DNA of 64,000 nucleotides, taken from NCBI GenBank assembly GCA_022453515.1, contig JAJNNY010000024.1, positions 124,001 through 188,000 of the forward strand, in the 5' to 3' direction. The stretch comes from Astrocystis sublimbata (Eukaryota; Ascomycota; Sordariomycetes; Xylariales; Xylariaceae). The translations under genes and the position numbers were made by a program. Below, piece by piece: positions 46,890 through 58,100 of the stretch (the stretch's first letter is position 1; every line of letters starts with the position of its first letter). The notes below the pieces were generated by a model that saw only the letters and a list, made by a program, of their open reading frames with translations, was not told the origin of the DNA and made no database searches.

Positions 46890-47713
46890 TGTCGGAGCGT
46901 GGTGAATCGAGACGGCCGCGGAGTCGGTCAGATCGGTCCATGTGTGGGCGTGACATGTCCCGCAGCAGCAGCAGCGGGCCTGTGGAGGGCACAGTCGTAG
47001 ACCGATGTAAGGCGAACTGTTGTCATTGATGGATATAGCGAAACCAGGACAGAACGGGTGTCGTGTGGTGTCGTGAGGTGTCTCGCGATTTCCTCATCAT
47101 GGTTGTCCTGTCCTGTCTTGGACTCCTGGTCCTCTGGTTCTCTGGTCCATCTGTTTGTGCGAGCGACAGATCGCTCCCTCCAGCTGGCTCTCTCACCTCT
47201 CCAGGCTTCAGGGGACTCGTCACCTGAGGGACCGCGTTAGTATTGGTGGGGCTACCTACATGTACCCTAAGGTATCTCCAGTTAACATCCATCTACTACT
47301 ACTGTACCTCACGTGCTCACCTAATTGTAGGTAATTGGACTCAAAATGAGACTTCACAAGCTGAATGGAATTTCAATTACGCCTACCTAACCTAAGGTAT
47401 CTATCTCCATGATCCCGACGCCACAGCCCTGCTTCAAAAAGCTCATCCGCAATCGCTACGCTGACATATTGTCCCATTACTCTAGTCAGACGCATAGCTG
47501 AAAAATCCTGTTTTAATTGTACAATGCGCATTCAACATAGGGTATATCTTTTCCTCCCCGAAGCACAAGAAAGAGAAGAATAAAGTAATATCGGAATACT
47601 CAGTAGCCAACTCCCCTACAACTCCTGCGACAGCATCGGAGAAAGAGAGAGAGAGAAAAACCGAAGAAGAGGGGAAAAAGTCGACTTCCAGCCCAGAGTA
47701 ACGAGAATCTCGC
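46890..47713. promoter_or_regulatory. SUN-domain gene upstream region
   Basis: 824 bp between two minus-strand genes. It contains CACGTG near 47309 and several CCTACATGTA/CCTAAGGTA motifs (47255-47410). Low-complexity purine-rich DNA (AGAGAGAGAG near 47645) probably belongs to the 3' UTR of the next gene. No gene is seen. Confidence 0.4.
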
Positions 47714-49750
47714 TTATTCCTTGAAAGAATACCGGACAAATAAGCGGTCCAAAAAGTGGGAGTGTCGAATCCCATTAGGTCTCGATTCCGCAAAAGTCTC
47801 GATCGCCTTCTGGACGCCGTACCCGCACCTCTCGATGAGGTAGCAAACGACGAAGTAGCCGGTGCGGTTGAAGCCGTAGTGACAGTGGACACCGATGACG
47901 GTGTCCTCACTCCAGTTCGCGTCGGTAGCCGCCCTCTTCTTCTGGTCCTCGCGGACTTTGTCCACGATATTGATGAAGCCTGCTACCTCGGCATCGGTGG
48001 GCGGAATCTTTGACACGGTGGGGAACTTGTGATACTTGATGCTTCCGCCGAAGCTTTGCGGATCGTATACGGGATCGGCATGGCTTATGTCGATTATGTC
48101 CCTGATTTCGTTGCCCCTGAGGCTCGTTAGCTGAACTCTGATAGATGGAGGAGGGGGCGAGGAAATCTAAGGGCATTATGCTTACCACCTAGCCGTGAAC
48201 ATCTTTGGGCAATGCTCCTCATCCACCTCTCGGAGCGTCTTCATGGCTCTGAAAATCCCAGCAATGGGCTGGGAAACCGGTTCTACGCCTTTCCACTTCG
48301 CTAGATTCTTGACGTCCCATTTCCCCTCGCGTGAAAGATATTGTAGTTGCCAGCCCAGCGAAAAGCGCCCAGTGATGTGTTCATTCATAAAATCGCTTAT
48401 CAACCCAGCTAGTATTCGTACTGTTGCCGGCGTATACATCAGGGCGTGTCCAGCTGGAAGAAAAGCGGACTGAACTAGTTTACTCGGGTGCTCTGGCTGC
48501 GAAGGAACCTCACTTGTCAGACCGGGATCTTGGTGATCTCCAGGAGTGCTGGGGTCCTCAAAAGATTCTTCGCCACCTGTCATGTAAGGTTTGTTTCGCC
48601 TGAAGTCGCCTTGGTCGATCTCTTCTATCGATTGAGGCAGATGCGCTCGCGGTATTGTGCTGGAAACCACCGGCGCCGCGGCCTCACCGAATGCGCTACC
48701 TTCCGTCCGGCTTACGCTATCTCCGAGGAGTTTGTCCAGATCCAACCCCTCTGCTCTTGCTTTGATCAAGTTCTCAATTTTCCCCACTTCCTTCGGAGGC
48801 GTAACGGTGTCATGGTCACCACCGACCACAAATATTGGCGCATCAACATCCGCCCAGCTAGCGTTCCCAAATAGCCCTCCGATTGGTTTGCTATCGACAT
48901 AGGTTGGCAATGAGCCCCAGGCCATCCGACGAAACACCGGCGTTCGGCTCTGGCTGTTGAATCTGTCTTGAAGTTCGCGGGCTTCGATATCGCCCCCGGG
49001 GCCGACGAAGCGTCTAACACTAGCGCTTTCAGGCCCTCCGCGTCTATCCCAGGCCCGCCACACATTGAATATAAACTCTGGTATCCAGAGGAGCCTGCGA
49101 AAATTGCGCACGGCTTTCTCAGGTGGTGGGCCGGATAAAGGACAGATGGCAATGACGCCCATGACATTCATCTGAGCCGACAAAAGGTGGGCAGTCTTCT
49201 TACTCGCGATGCTAGCGGCGATCGCGGTCCCCATACTGTGAGCAACCAGCAAGATCCCCTGACCTGCTTCGGTATACTGACTAATAATTGTTTCAATGAG
49301 ATCGGTGAGGTTTTCAGTCGTGTATGCGTCCCACGCAGTCGGCGCAAACTGAGACCGGCCACAGCCCGGGAGATCGATCGCAAGACATGACGCCGAGTTA
49401 GACAGGCTGGTTAAGAGGGGGTGAAATTGCGCCACGGAGCCCCCGAGGCCGTGGATGAAGACAAGGAGCGGCAGCGGGGCCGGATCATTTGGGAGCTCAT
49501 CAGTTTTGGGGTGGCGCCGATAGAAAACACGAATGGCTGGAAAGGTGATGCCGGACCGCGCAGCCTTGAAGGACTTGATCTCAGAATGATTGCGCAAAAG
49601 CGCCGGGTCCGTGGCATCGGGATCTTTCGACCCCGGCACCGTCGTTGGATTCTTGGCCATTCGGTACAGAAGCAATGCGCCGCCTAGGGCCAGTGTAAGC
49701 CCTAGGCTGCCAGACCTGGACTCAAAAGGCGATGGAACTGCGAGAGACAT
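47714..49750 (-). CDS. Alpha/beta-hydrolase fused to capping-type cysteine phosphatase
   Basis: Two exons on the minus strand, 48186-49750 and 47714-48116, joined by a 69-nt intron (GTAAGC...CAGCTAAC...CTCAG) in phase, giving 655 aa. Residues 1-520 are an alpha/beta-hydrolase. They show a short N-terminal hydrophobic segment (LGLTLALGGALLLY, a possible membrane anchor), the oxyanion motif HGLGG (100-104), the nucleophile elbow AHSMG with Ser172, a GGDHDTVTP acid segment and a PAGHAL histidine segment. Residues 522-655 are a dual-specificity-type phosphatase with the P-loop HCHYGFNRTG (Cys600, Arg606). Its flanking sequence (FAESRPNGI...FLDRLFVRY) resembles the RNA-triphosphatase/PIR1 class. 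Neither substrate is known. Without the intron the first frame would stop right after residue 522, so the fusion depends on splicing. Confidence 0.85.
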
Positions 49751-51913
49751 AGAGATGGTAAATATTTGATACTATTCGGATACGGAAAACTGGCATGGAA
49801 AATCTATGGGCACCGAGCATTCAGATAGGGCGGGCCTCTCCTGGAGAACAGTACGGTGTCGTTGGGGCAGTTTACGTTTGCGGTGCAACTGCATGTGCTG
49901 CTTCGAGGAGGCGAGGAGACATTCTGATTGTCCGTTGCTCGAGGATGGGGATCATTGGTCCGCTTTCACTTACTTAGATTGTGAGAATAGCGGGCGATTG
50001 TGTCTGAAGTCAAGTGCGAAGGATCGAGCGCGCTTGCTTAAAAGGCTTAGAGAAAGAGGAAGTGAAATTGAAAGTAAGCTTTTGGATTGCGTAGGTTTGC
50101 TTGCACCAGGCAGATAGATAGAATGGCCCGGTGAACGTGTGCTACGTAGGCAAGTAGGTATTGAACGGCAGCCCTTTGAACTTCGGTGAGGAACGGAATG
50201 TAGGTGATGCCCGATGTAGGTAGCCGGTACACTTCTCTTCAGCTTTTCAAGATATGTCTTGGGACTTGCTAGTTTTTATTTTAAGAAGAGGCGACCAGAT
50301 GAAAAGGACACTAGGCAGGCCGGCACTTGCTATGGAGAAAACAACGGTGATCTTAAGTCAACGTATAAGACAGGATAGAGGCGGCCTGAACAATTCCAGA
50401 GGGCGGGATAACGAGACTCAAGCAGCTGATAAGTGGTGGGGAGTTTAGTAAGTGAGAAGCTGACGACCGGGCCGCTCCCGTTTTTCTTTTTAAGATTTGT
50501 TCGTGCCCAATGTCTTGTGTGTTCTACGAGCCTAACGGCAATAATCAGAGCAGAGCGGAGCAGGTTGACGGCGGTCAGCAGAGATTTGGAAGACGGGCAG
50601 TTGCGGCGACGAGACGTTTGATTGCGTTGGACAACGGCACGTTTCTGTCCGTGGTAGAACTACACGATTCGTAACCCGAAGGAAAAAGCAAGCATCACGG
50701 ATCGGTCTGGCTGAGCCTGGCATCCTGGGGGGGCCTGGTGTCGGCATTAAGTCGCTTGGCCACTGTAAGCTGGCGTGCCGCATCCGCACAGAGCATGCCT
50801 GTGCCTGTCATTGGCCGCTCGTCGTGCCAGGCGGACCAGGTGCTTGCTTATGCCCCTGCTCGCCTCAGGCGGGCTCAGGCTGCTTAGGTACCTACCTAAG
50901 TATGTACCTGGTAGGTGTAGGCGAGCAGGCGAGCAGGCTCGGCGGGACAGCTACCCAGAGGTACATACCTAGGTAAGGTATGCTCTGGAATGCAGAACCT
51001 TGCTGGGTTGGCTCCACTAATAAATCTCCTGGGCACCTCAACGTGCCGTGATCTCGGGTACACCATTGGCTTCAACCCTCATTACCAGTGTACTTGTCTG
51101 CCAATCACGGTCTCGAAGGTCACCATCGTGGACCGTTCTAGACATGCCCATCTCGCCCATCTCTTGCCCGCTTAGCCAAACCCTCTGAACGTGCTGTGGT
51201 TTATCGGTACCTATTGATCATCTGTGTGTATGTAATATAAATGCAGACTACTAGGTAGTAGGCGTCTGTCATTTGCCTGTGATGAATAAGCGTTGGTATG
51301 GATTAGGGAGACGTCTTGAATGACTGGCCTTGCGATTCCCCATAGGTACCTAGGTACCTTACCTGTGCGTTAATACGACACAATCATGGAAAACGTGGGA
51401 TGGCCATGGGATGAGATATCCACCTTACCCCGGAATTCCTACCGGCCGGTATAAAATGCCGACCCCACGCTCATCTCATACATCGTTGCATTCGTTTATG
51501 TGAGACACAATGTTGCCGCGAGGATATTAAAGGGCTGAGCGCTGTCTCGAGATGTGTGCCGACTACTTAAGTACTTAGTCACGATGTCATTCGGTCAGCG
51601 TTATATGGGTAGCTGCCATTAAGCTGTTTAAACCTTGCTCAAGGCATGGACCGTGAAGTGATCTACTACGTGATCAGTAGGTATGCAACAACTGCTCAGG
51701 ACAATTATGCTACTGCGTTTCCCCAGGATGACAACACTAGTATTGAAGTAGTCGGATTAGAAACAACCTGGGATGATTGTGTGCCACAAGCCGTTTGAGG
51801 TCTTCTAGGTACTTGAAGCGACGACGGACACGGAAATCGTCGAATCTAGCTTTGTGTCAAGCTGCCATATGATTCCCGTGCATGTGAAAGGCATTGAGAA
51901 ACACATTGTATCA
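49751..51913. other. Intergenic region with TAGGTA motifs
   Basis: 2.16 kb upstream of the hydrolase-phosphatase gene and downstream of the complex I assembly gene. It contains clusters of GGTACCTAGGTA-type motifs (50886-50980, 51343-51363) and no convincing frame. Confidence 0.4.
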
Positions 51914-52731
51914 TTACCAATTAGCTCCAATGCCCTCCTTCCATCCAATCGGTATGAGCGCGGCCGCGACGTCGTTGATGCCCCTCTCCGTCACCAGGAG
52001 ATTATACTGCGCCGCAGCGTTCCGCGTATCGAGGATTTCCACTCTCATGCCCAGCCTGCTAATGTGCTGGCGCAGCTCCGCGCTGATCGGGCGAATCTCG
52101 GGGCCCAGGCCCAGTACCAGAAGATCTATAGCAGTACCATGCGTCAGCTCCACGACTGGCATTGTCGATGTTCCAGCGACCATCTTCGTAGTATATGCAT
52201 GTATGCTGGGGCACGCAGCCCGGACGACTTACCTGGACGCGGCCATAGTACGGACAGCGGGCCCAGCGCCTCGTTTGGTATATCCCACTGGCCCTTCGTA
52301 TTCAGCAACCGATTCTCCCCACGCAGCAGCCACGGCTGCCACTTGAATGCCTCGCCACCGACGCAGATGACGCCTGAGCCATCGTCGATCCTGGCCCCAC
52401 TGTTGAGCTGGAAGCCGTCCGACATGCAGATGTCGACCGTCGTCGAGGGGATCGGCGTGTTGCCCAATACGTCCATGGCGGCGAAGTCGGTCGGGGGCGG
52501 CCCGTCGCGTTCGTTGCCATTGCTCCTACGGGGCGTGGTGTGGAAGAGCGCGGTCTGGTGCGACAGAGGTCTCGTGGTCGATGCGCTTTTCGATGCGCAT
52601 CCCAGGTACGCAAGGGAATATGGGCTGGCTGTGGCCGTGGGGGGTGGCCGACAGCTAGAGTAGCAATGTCTTCGCACGGTCGCGGCGGCCGCAGCACCGA
52701 TGGGCCGGGGAACGCGAAATATCGAGGCCAT
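51914..52731 (-). CDS. Complex I assembly factor, NDUFAF3/Mth938-like
   Basis: Two exons on the minus strand, 52233-52731 and 51914-52125 (107-nt intron with GAGCTGAC branch site), giving 236 aa. The first about 70 residues are Arg/Ser/Ala-rich without acidic residues (MASIFRVPRPIGAAAAATVRRH), typical of a mitochondrial presequence. The rest is a DUF498/Mth938 domain: ICMSDGFQLNSGARIDDGSGVICVGGEAF, then LLVLGLGPEIRPISAELRQHI, GMRVEILDTRNAAAQYNLL and ERGINDVAAALIPIGW. Human NDUFAF3 of this family is needed to assemble the peripheral arm of NADH:ubiquinone oxidoreductase. The filamentous fungal homologs are thought to do the same. The start at 52731 is the first ATG before the presequence. Confidence 0.9.
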
Positions 52732-53563
52732 AGCGACAGACGTGTCAAATCGCTGCTCACGTGTGTAGATTGGCTATGGTGATTTGGGCTCGTGGTTAAT
52801 GCCCACACTCGAGGAATGGCAAGTTGCCATCATGCAATGCGCCAGAAGGAAAAAGTGGGTTGCACGTCATCAGGAGGCATATGAATCAACAGCACGAAGC
52901 TGGAGCTCACAACAAGCAATTAGCCTACCTATTCCAAGCTGGCGCCATGTAAACACCGCCGGAACTTCAAAATGCGGCACTGTTATTACTTAAATCGATA
53001 GCGATTTTCGTGGGCTATTTGCGCTAGGTATGCCACGGACGAATATTACAGATAGGTATAGTGGCTATCAGAAAGGGTACGACAACTTTTGCAAGTATTC
53101 AATTTACTGAACCGTAGGACGTAGCACCAAAACCAGAGAAAAGAGGCTTCCCAGTGGAGCGGATCCATGCTACGTGTTATTTCCAACAGGCCGTACTTTA
53201 TGTTGTCACTTCGCGATTGGAACGAGGTTTGCGCGTTGGTAGCGTGGATTGCTCGAGGGTATCTCCTCTGCTACTTGATTTGGAGCAGTAGGATTGGATT
53301 GAGTTGCTTTCGCCAATCGTGACTTGCGGCACAGTCTCCACGCTTACGGGGAATGGTCGTTCATTACACAAGATGTGGCCATCACTCATGCGCCACAGTA
53401 GTCGTCTGAAACGTCCTTTATACCATTCCGATCATCTAGACGATGAGAAGCCCTTAAAGCAGTCAACAGCCTTTTCATAGCCGTTGAGCAATGCAGCCAT
53501 GACCCTCGCGAACACCAAACCAATGACGAACTAACTGATCCATGCTAAAATCGATTCACCAGT
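52732..53563. other. Intergenic region
   Basis: 832 bp between two minus-strand genes. It holds the promoter of the complex I assembly gene and the 3' UTR of eL34. No frame of interest. Confidence 0.4.
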
Positions 53564-54561
53564 TTATTTCTTCTTGGAACCCTGCTCCTGCTCCTTCAGC
53601 ACCTTCTTGACGATCTTCTGCTCCTCGATGAGGAAAGCACGGACGACGCGATCCCTGTGGAGAAGTCAGTAAACTGGCCGAGGTCTGTTTGCGCAGAATG
53701 TATCGCGCGAGGTAGCGTCTGGTCGGGAGGAAATTCGTACTTGACACAGTTACCGCATCGCGATCCACCGTATGCGCGCTGGACGGTCTTCTTGGGTTTG
53801 GAGATCTGGGCGTACTCGCGTGGTCGCAGGGCCGGGACCTGGCAATCGTTTGTCAGTTAGTTTCCGCCAAACGTGTGACGCCGTGAACTGGATAGATGAG
53901 GCGCGCTTGAAGGCCTGATCCCCCGTTGTTTCTGATCGAGTCGATGTATCGTCCTGTAGACAGTTCCTCCTCATGCTCTAGCCCTGAAGGTGGTGCAACT
54001 TACACCAGGTAACTATAACGCTCATGTTAGTAGTGGGCTTCAGCTTGTGCTTGGGGCGCCTGGATAACTTTCCTTAACACCGCAATCGCCACATTTCGGT
54101 GCAGAGGCTGCCTTCTTGATGTGGAGCGAGCGAAGTTGTCCTCCGGGGGTGCGTACGATTCTGGTCTTGTTGCTGACAGTACCTGTCACCATGATATTTA
54201 GTAATTTGTAAACCGTCCACTCCTCGACCCAACATAAGTCTGGAAGCAGCAGGCTCCAGACGTCGTAGAGGGCTATGGTGAACTTACGATAGGTCTGACG
54301 ACGCCGTAGGGTCACTGTTGGTATACGTATTAGCGAACAGAAACACAAGCCAACAGCTGCAGGAATCACAGATTGAACAAAAGAAGCCAACAACTGGGGG
54401 AATAGCAGGTTGTAACTGAAGTCCCTGACACCAGAGTGCGATGATAAGAATCCTATGCGGGGCGAAAACTTCCTGCCAGCACGGTTTCTGAACAGCTGCA
54501 GGAATAGCAGGGGAAAATTGAAGTCAACAACGGCACGGAGCTTACCCCGATTATCTCCCAT
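53564..54561 (-). CDS. RPL34: 60S ribosomal protein eL34
   Basis: Six exons on the minus strand: 54546-54561, 54288-54314, 54073-54182, 54004-54012 (9 nt), 53741-53838 and 53564-53654, giving 116 aa, normal for eL34. The product reads MGDNRVTLRRRQTY, then SNKTRIVRTPGGQLRSLHIKK, PKCGDCGVK, LPG, VPALRPREYAQISKPKKTVQ, RAYGGSRCGNCVKDR and VVRAFLIEEQKIVKKVLKEQ. The two CxxC pairs are the zinc-binding set. Introns 1, 2, 4 and 5 are GT-AG. The third (54013-54072) begins GAAAGT after AAG, where GTAAGT is expected. It has a perfect TACTAAC branch site and a TATAG acceptor. Using the nearest GT instead would delete Val-Lys from the conserved CGVKLPG stretch. The gene is divergent from PRP8. Confidence 0.9.
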
Positions 54562-55195
54562 GGCGGCGATTGTGGTAGTAATTGTCAAGATGAGGGTGGC
54601 GTCGACAGGTTTGGTTGCGTGAGAGATGAACTAGTTTATGGGTTGAGGTTTTCTGGTAGATTCAATCAATCCGTGGGATGGATCTCGCAAACTGTGGGCC
54701 GAGCCGAGAGTCACAGCCACAAGACAAAGCCAGCCACGTGACTCGAACTTCATCCATATGTGGCGGAGGTGGAGAAGCCTTGGGGCACCGGTAGGTCTGC
54801 ACCTAGAACGAATGGTACTTCATGTGGCTAGACCGGAATGCTGCCAGCTCCGTTAAAGTTCCCACTCCTACTGTCCACATGTAGGTGCCTGCCTACATGT
54901 ACCTACCTAGGTAGGCTCGGTAGGTCGCTCGCGAGAGACGACATTGGCACTACTTTCATGACTTGCGTTGCAATCTTCTCACATCGAAACATCTCGCGTA
55001 CCATTCATCGGGAGAGGACGTGGCGTATCCCGCAACGCGCCATTAACATTGCTCATCTCATCATCTCAACTCAATCGTTCATCATCGCCATCGGCTCGAT
55101 TGCGGCAGCCGACCGCGCCCTCCCCGCGTCACATCGCGGCGCGAAAGCGACTCCGTCACCTCGTCGCCTAGCTATTTGCCCCGACCAAGTCCACG
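54562..55195. promoter_or_regulatory. Shared divergent promoter of eL34 and PRP8
   Basis: 634 bp separate the two start codons. Visible elements are CACGTG at 54735-54740, a perfect short hairpin (ACATGTAGG at 54877-54885 with CCTACATGT at 54892-54900) and TACCTACCTAGGTAGG just after it. The last 200 bp before PRP8 are rich in CATC/CTCA, as in fungal leaders. Confidence 0.6.
54877..54900. repeat. Short hairpin ACATGTAGG/CCTACATGT
   Basis: Nine-bp perfect arms with a 6-nt loop, continuous with TAGGTA-type motifs. It lies in the eL34-PRP8 promoter and has the same CTACATGTAG core as the hairpin at 36003-36020. Confidence 0.75.
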
Positions 55196-58100
55196 ATGTC
55201 GTCCTTTCCACCCCCTCCGCCCCCTCCGGGCTGGGGACCGCCGCCGCCTCCTCCGCCTCCTCCTGGGCCCCCTTCCGACTTTCTGCCTCCGCCGCCAGGC
55301 ATGGCAGCTCCTCCGCCCCCTGGCTATCGCCCGACCAGCGACCCTCACCTCGCTAAGTTCGAGCAGAAGAAGAAAGAATGGCTGCGCACACAGCGCAACC
55401 GCTTTGGCGAAAAGCGCAAGGGGGGCTTTGTCGAGACACAGAAGGCGGATATGCCCCCAGAGCACTTGCGCAAGATCGTCAAGGACATCGGCGATGTTTC
55501 GCAAAAGAAGTACACAAGTGACAAGCGAAGCTATCTTGGTGCCCTGAAGTTTATGCCACATGCCGTCATGAAACTATTGGAAAACATGCCGATGCCCTGG
55601 GAGGCGACCAGAGAAGTCAAAGTCCTCTACCACGTAAATGGCTGCCTGACACTGGTCAATGAGATACCTCGTGTCATCCCCCCAGTCTTTCACGCCCAGT
55701 GGGCCACTATGTGGTTGACGATGCGAAAAGAGAAGAGTGATCGCAGACTATTCAAGAGAATGAGGTTTCCGCCATTTGACGATGAGGAACCGCCGTTGTC
55801 TTGGTCCGAAAATCTCGAAGACGTTGAACCCCTCCAGCCAATTCAAATGGAGCTCGATGAAGACGAGGATGCCGCCGTATATGAGTGGTTCTATGACCCT
55901 CGTCCATTGTCAGACACGGAGCACGTCAACGGTCCGAGCTACAAATCATGGAATCTTTCATTGCAACAGATGGCTACGCTACATCGGCTCAGTCGTCCCC
56001 TACTTAGCGACAAGATCGACCAGAACTACTTCTATCTTTTCGACCTCAAGAGTTTACTCACTGCCAAGGCCCTCAATGTTGCACTTCCTGGTGGACCCAG
56101 ATTCGAGCCCCTGTATAAGGACATCGATCCGAATGATGAGGACTTCGGAGAGTTTAATGCCATCGACAGGATTATCTTCCGCTCACCTATCAAGACCGAA
56201 GCTCGGGTTGCCTATCCTTATCTGTATAATTCCCTTCCGCGAAGCGTGCATTCGCACTGGTACTCTCACCCACCTAATGTCTATCTCAAGTCTGAAAACC
56301 CTAACATGCCAGCCTATTACGTCGACGCTCAGATCAACCCCATCTCCTCCCGATCTATAGCGCCAAAGAATAGCACTGTTAGCCATGAAGATGAAATGTT
56401 CGGCGAGGGCAACATGGAGGAGCCTGAAGACGAAGCTTTCGTATTACCTCCAGGTGTCGAACCCTTCTTGGCTGAGGAGGATCTTTCCACAGAAGATACG
56501 GCTGCAGCCATTGGCCTCTGGTGGGCTCCGTTTCCCTTTGACCGCAGGTCTGGCCACATGGTACGGGCTCAAGATATACCGCTAGTCAAGCACTGGTATC
56601 TCCAGCATTGTCCCCCAAAGCAGGCGGTGAAAGTCCGCGTCTCTTACCAAAAGTTGCTCAAGACCTTCGTCCTCAACGAGTTACATAAGCAAAAGCCAAA
56701 GGCCTTAAACAGGCAAGATCTTTTGAAGACCTTGAAGCAAACGAAATTCTTCCAACAGACCACCATTGACTGGGTTGAAGCTGGCTTGCAGGTCTGCCGA
56801 CAGGGTTTCAACATGCTGAACCTTCTCATCCATCGAAAGAATCTTACGTATCTCCATCTGGATTACAACTTCAACCTGAAACCAGTCAAGACCCTGACGA
56901 CCAAAGAACGGAAGAAATCACGCTTTGGCAACGCGTTCCATCTCATGCGAGAAATTCTTCGTTTGACGAAGCTCATTGTTGACGCACAAGTTCAGTACAG
57001 ACTTGGCAATATTGATGCATTCCAACTTGCTGATGGCATCTTGTATGCCTTCAATCACGTCGGTCAACTTACCGGAATGTACCGGTACAAGTATAAACTC
57101 ATGCACCAGATCCGCACATGCAAGGATCTGAAGCATCTCATATACTATCGGTTTAATAGCGGGCCAGTTGGTAAGGGACCAGGTTGTGGTTTCTGGGCTC
57201 CGGCTTGGAGAGTATGGCTCTTCTTCATGCGAGGTATCATCCCTCTTTTGGAGCGCTGGCTTGGAAATTTGCTCTCTCGTCAGTTTGAGGGTCGCCACAG
57301 CAAAGGTGTGGCGAAGACCGTGACCAAACAGCGAGTTGAATCACACTTCGACCTCGAACTCCGTGCGTCGGTCATGGCTGATCTAATGGACATGATGCCT
57401 GAGGGCATCAAGCAGAACAAGGTTAACACCGTTCTTCAGCATCTCTCAGAAGCGTGGCGATGCTGGAAGAGTAATATTCCCTGGAAGGTTCCCGGACTGC
57501 CTGCCCCTATTGAAAACATCATTCTTCGATACGTCAAGTCCAAGGCAGATTGGTGGATCTCAGTTGCACATTACAATCGCGAACGTATCAGGAGAGGCGC
57601 CACAGTTGACAAGACTGTTGCCAAGAAGAATGTGGGACGCCTGACACGGCTCTGGCTCAAAGCTGAACAAGAACGACAGCACAACTACATGAAAGATGGT
57701 CCGTACGTGTCCTCGGAAGAGGCCGTTGCCATCTACACCACTACTGTGCATTGGCTAGAATCTCGAAAGTTTACGCCCATCCCTTTCCCGAGTGTGTCAT
57801 ACAAACATGACACCAAAATCCTGATCCTTGCCCTCGAGAGACTTCGTGAAGCGTACTCCGTGAAGGGTCGCCTGAACCAAAGCCAGAGAGAAGAACTTGC
57901 ACTTATCGAGCAAGCATACGATAGTCCGGGTACGACTTTGGAAAGGATCAAGCGGTTCCTCTTGACTCAACGTGCTTTCAAAGAAGTCCAGATAGATATG
58001 AACGACAACTATAGCTCGATTAACCCTGTGTATGACATAGAGCCGATCGAGAAAATCAGTGATGCCTATCTCGATCAGTATCTCTGGTATCAAGCAGACC

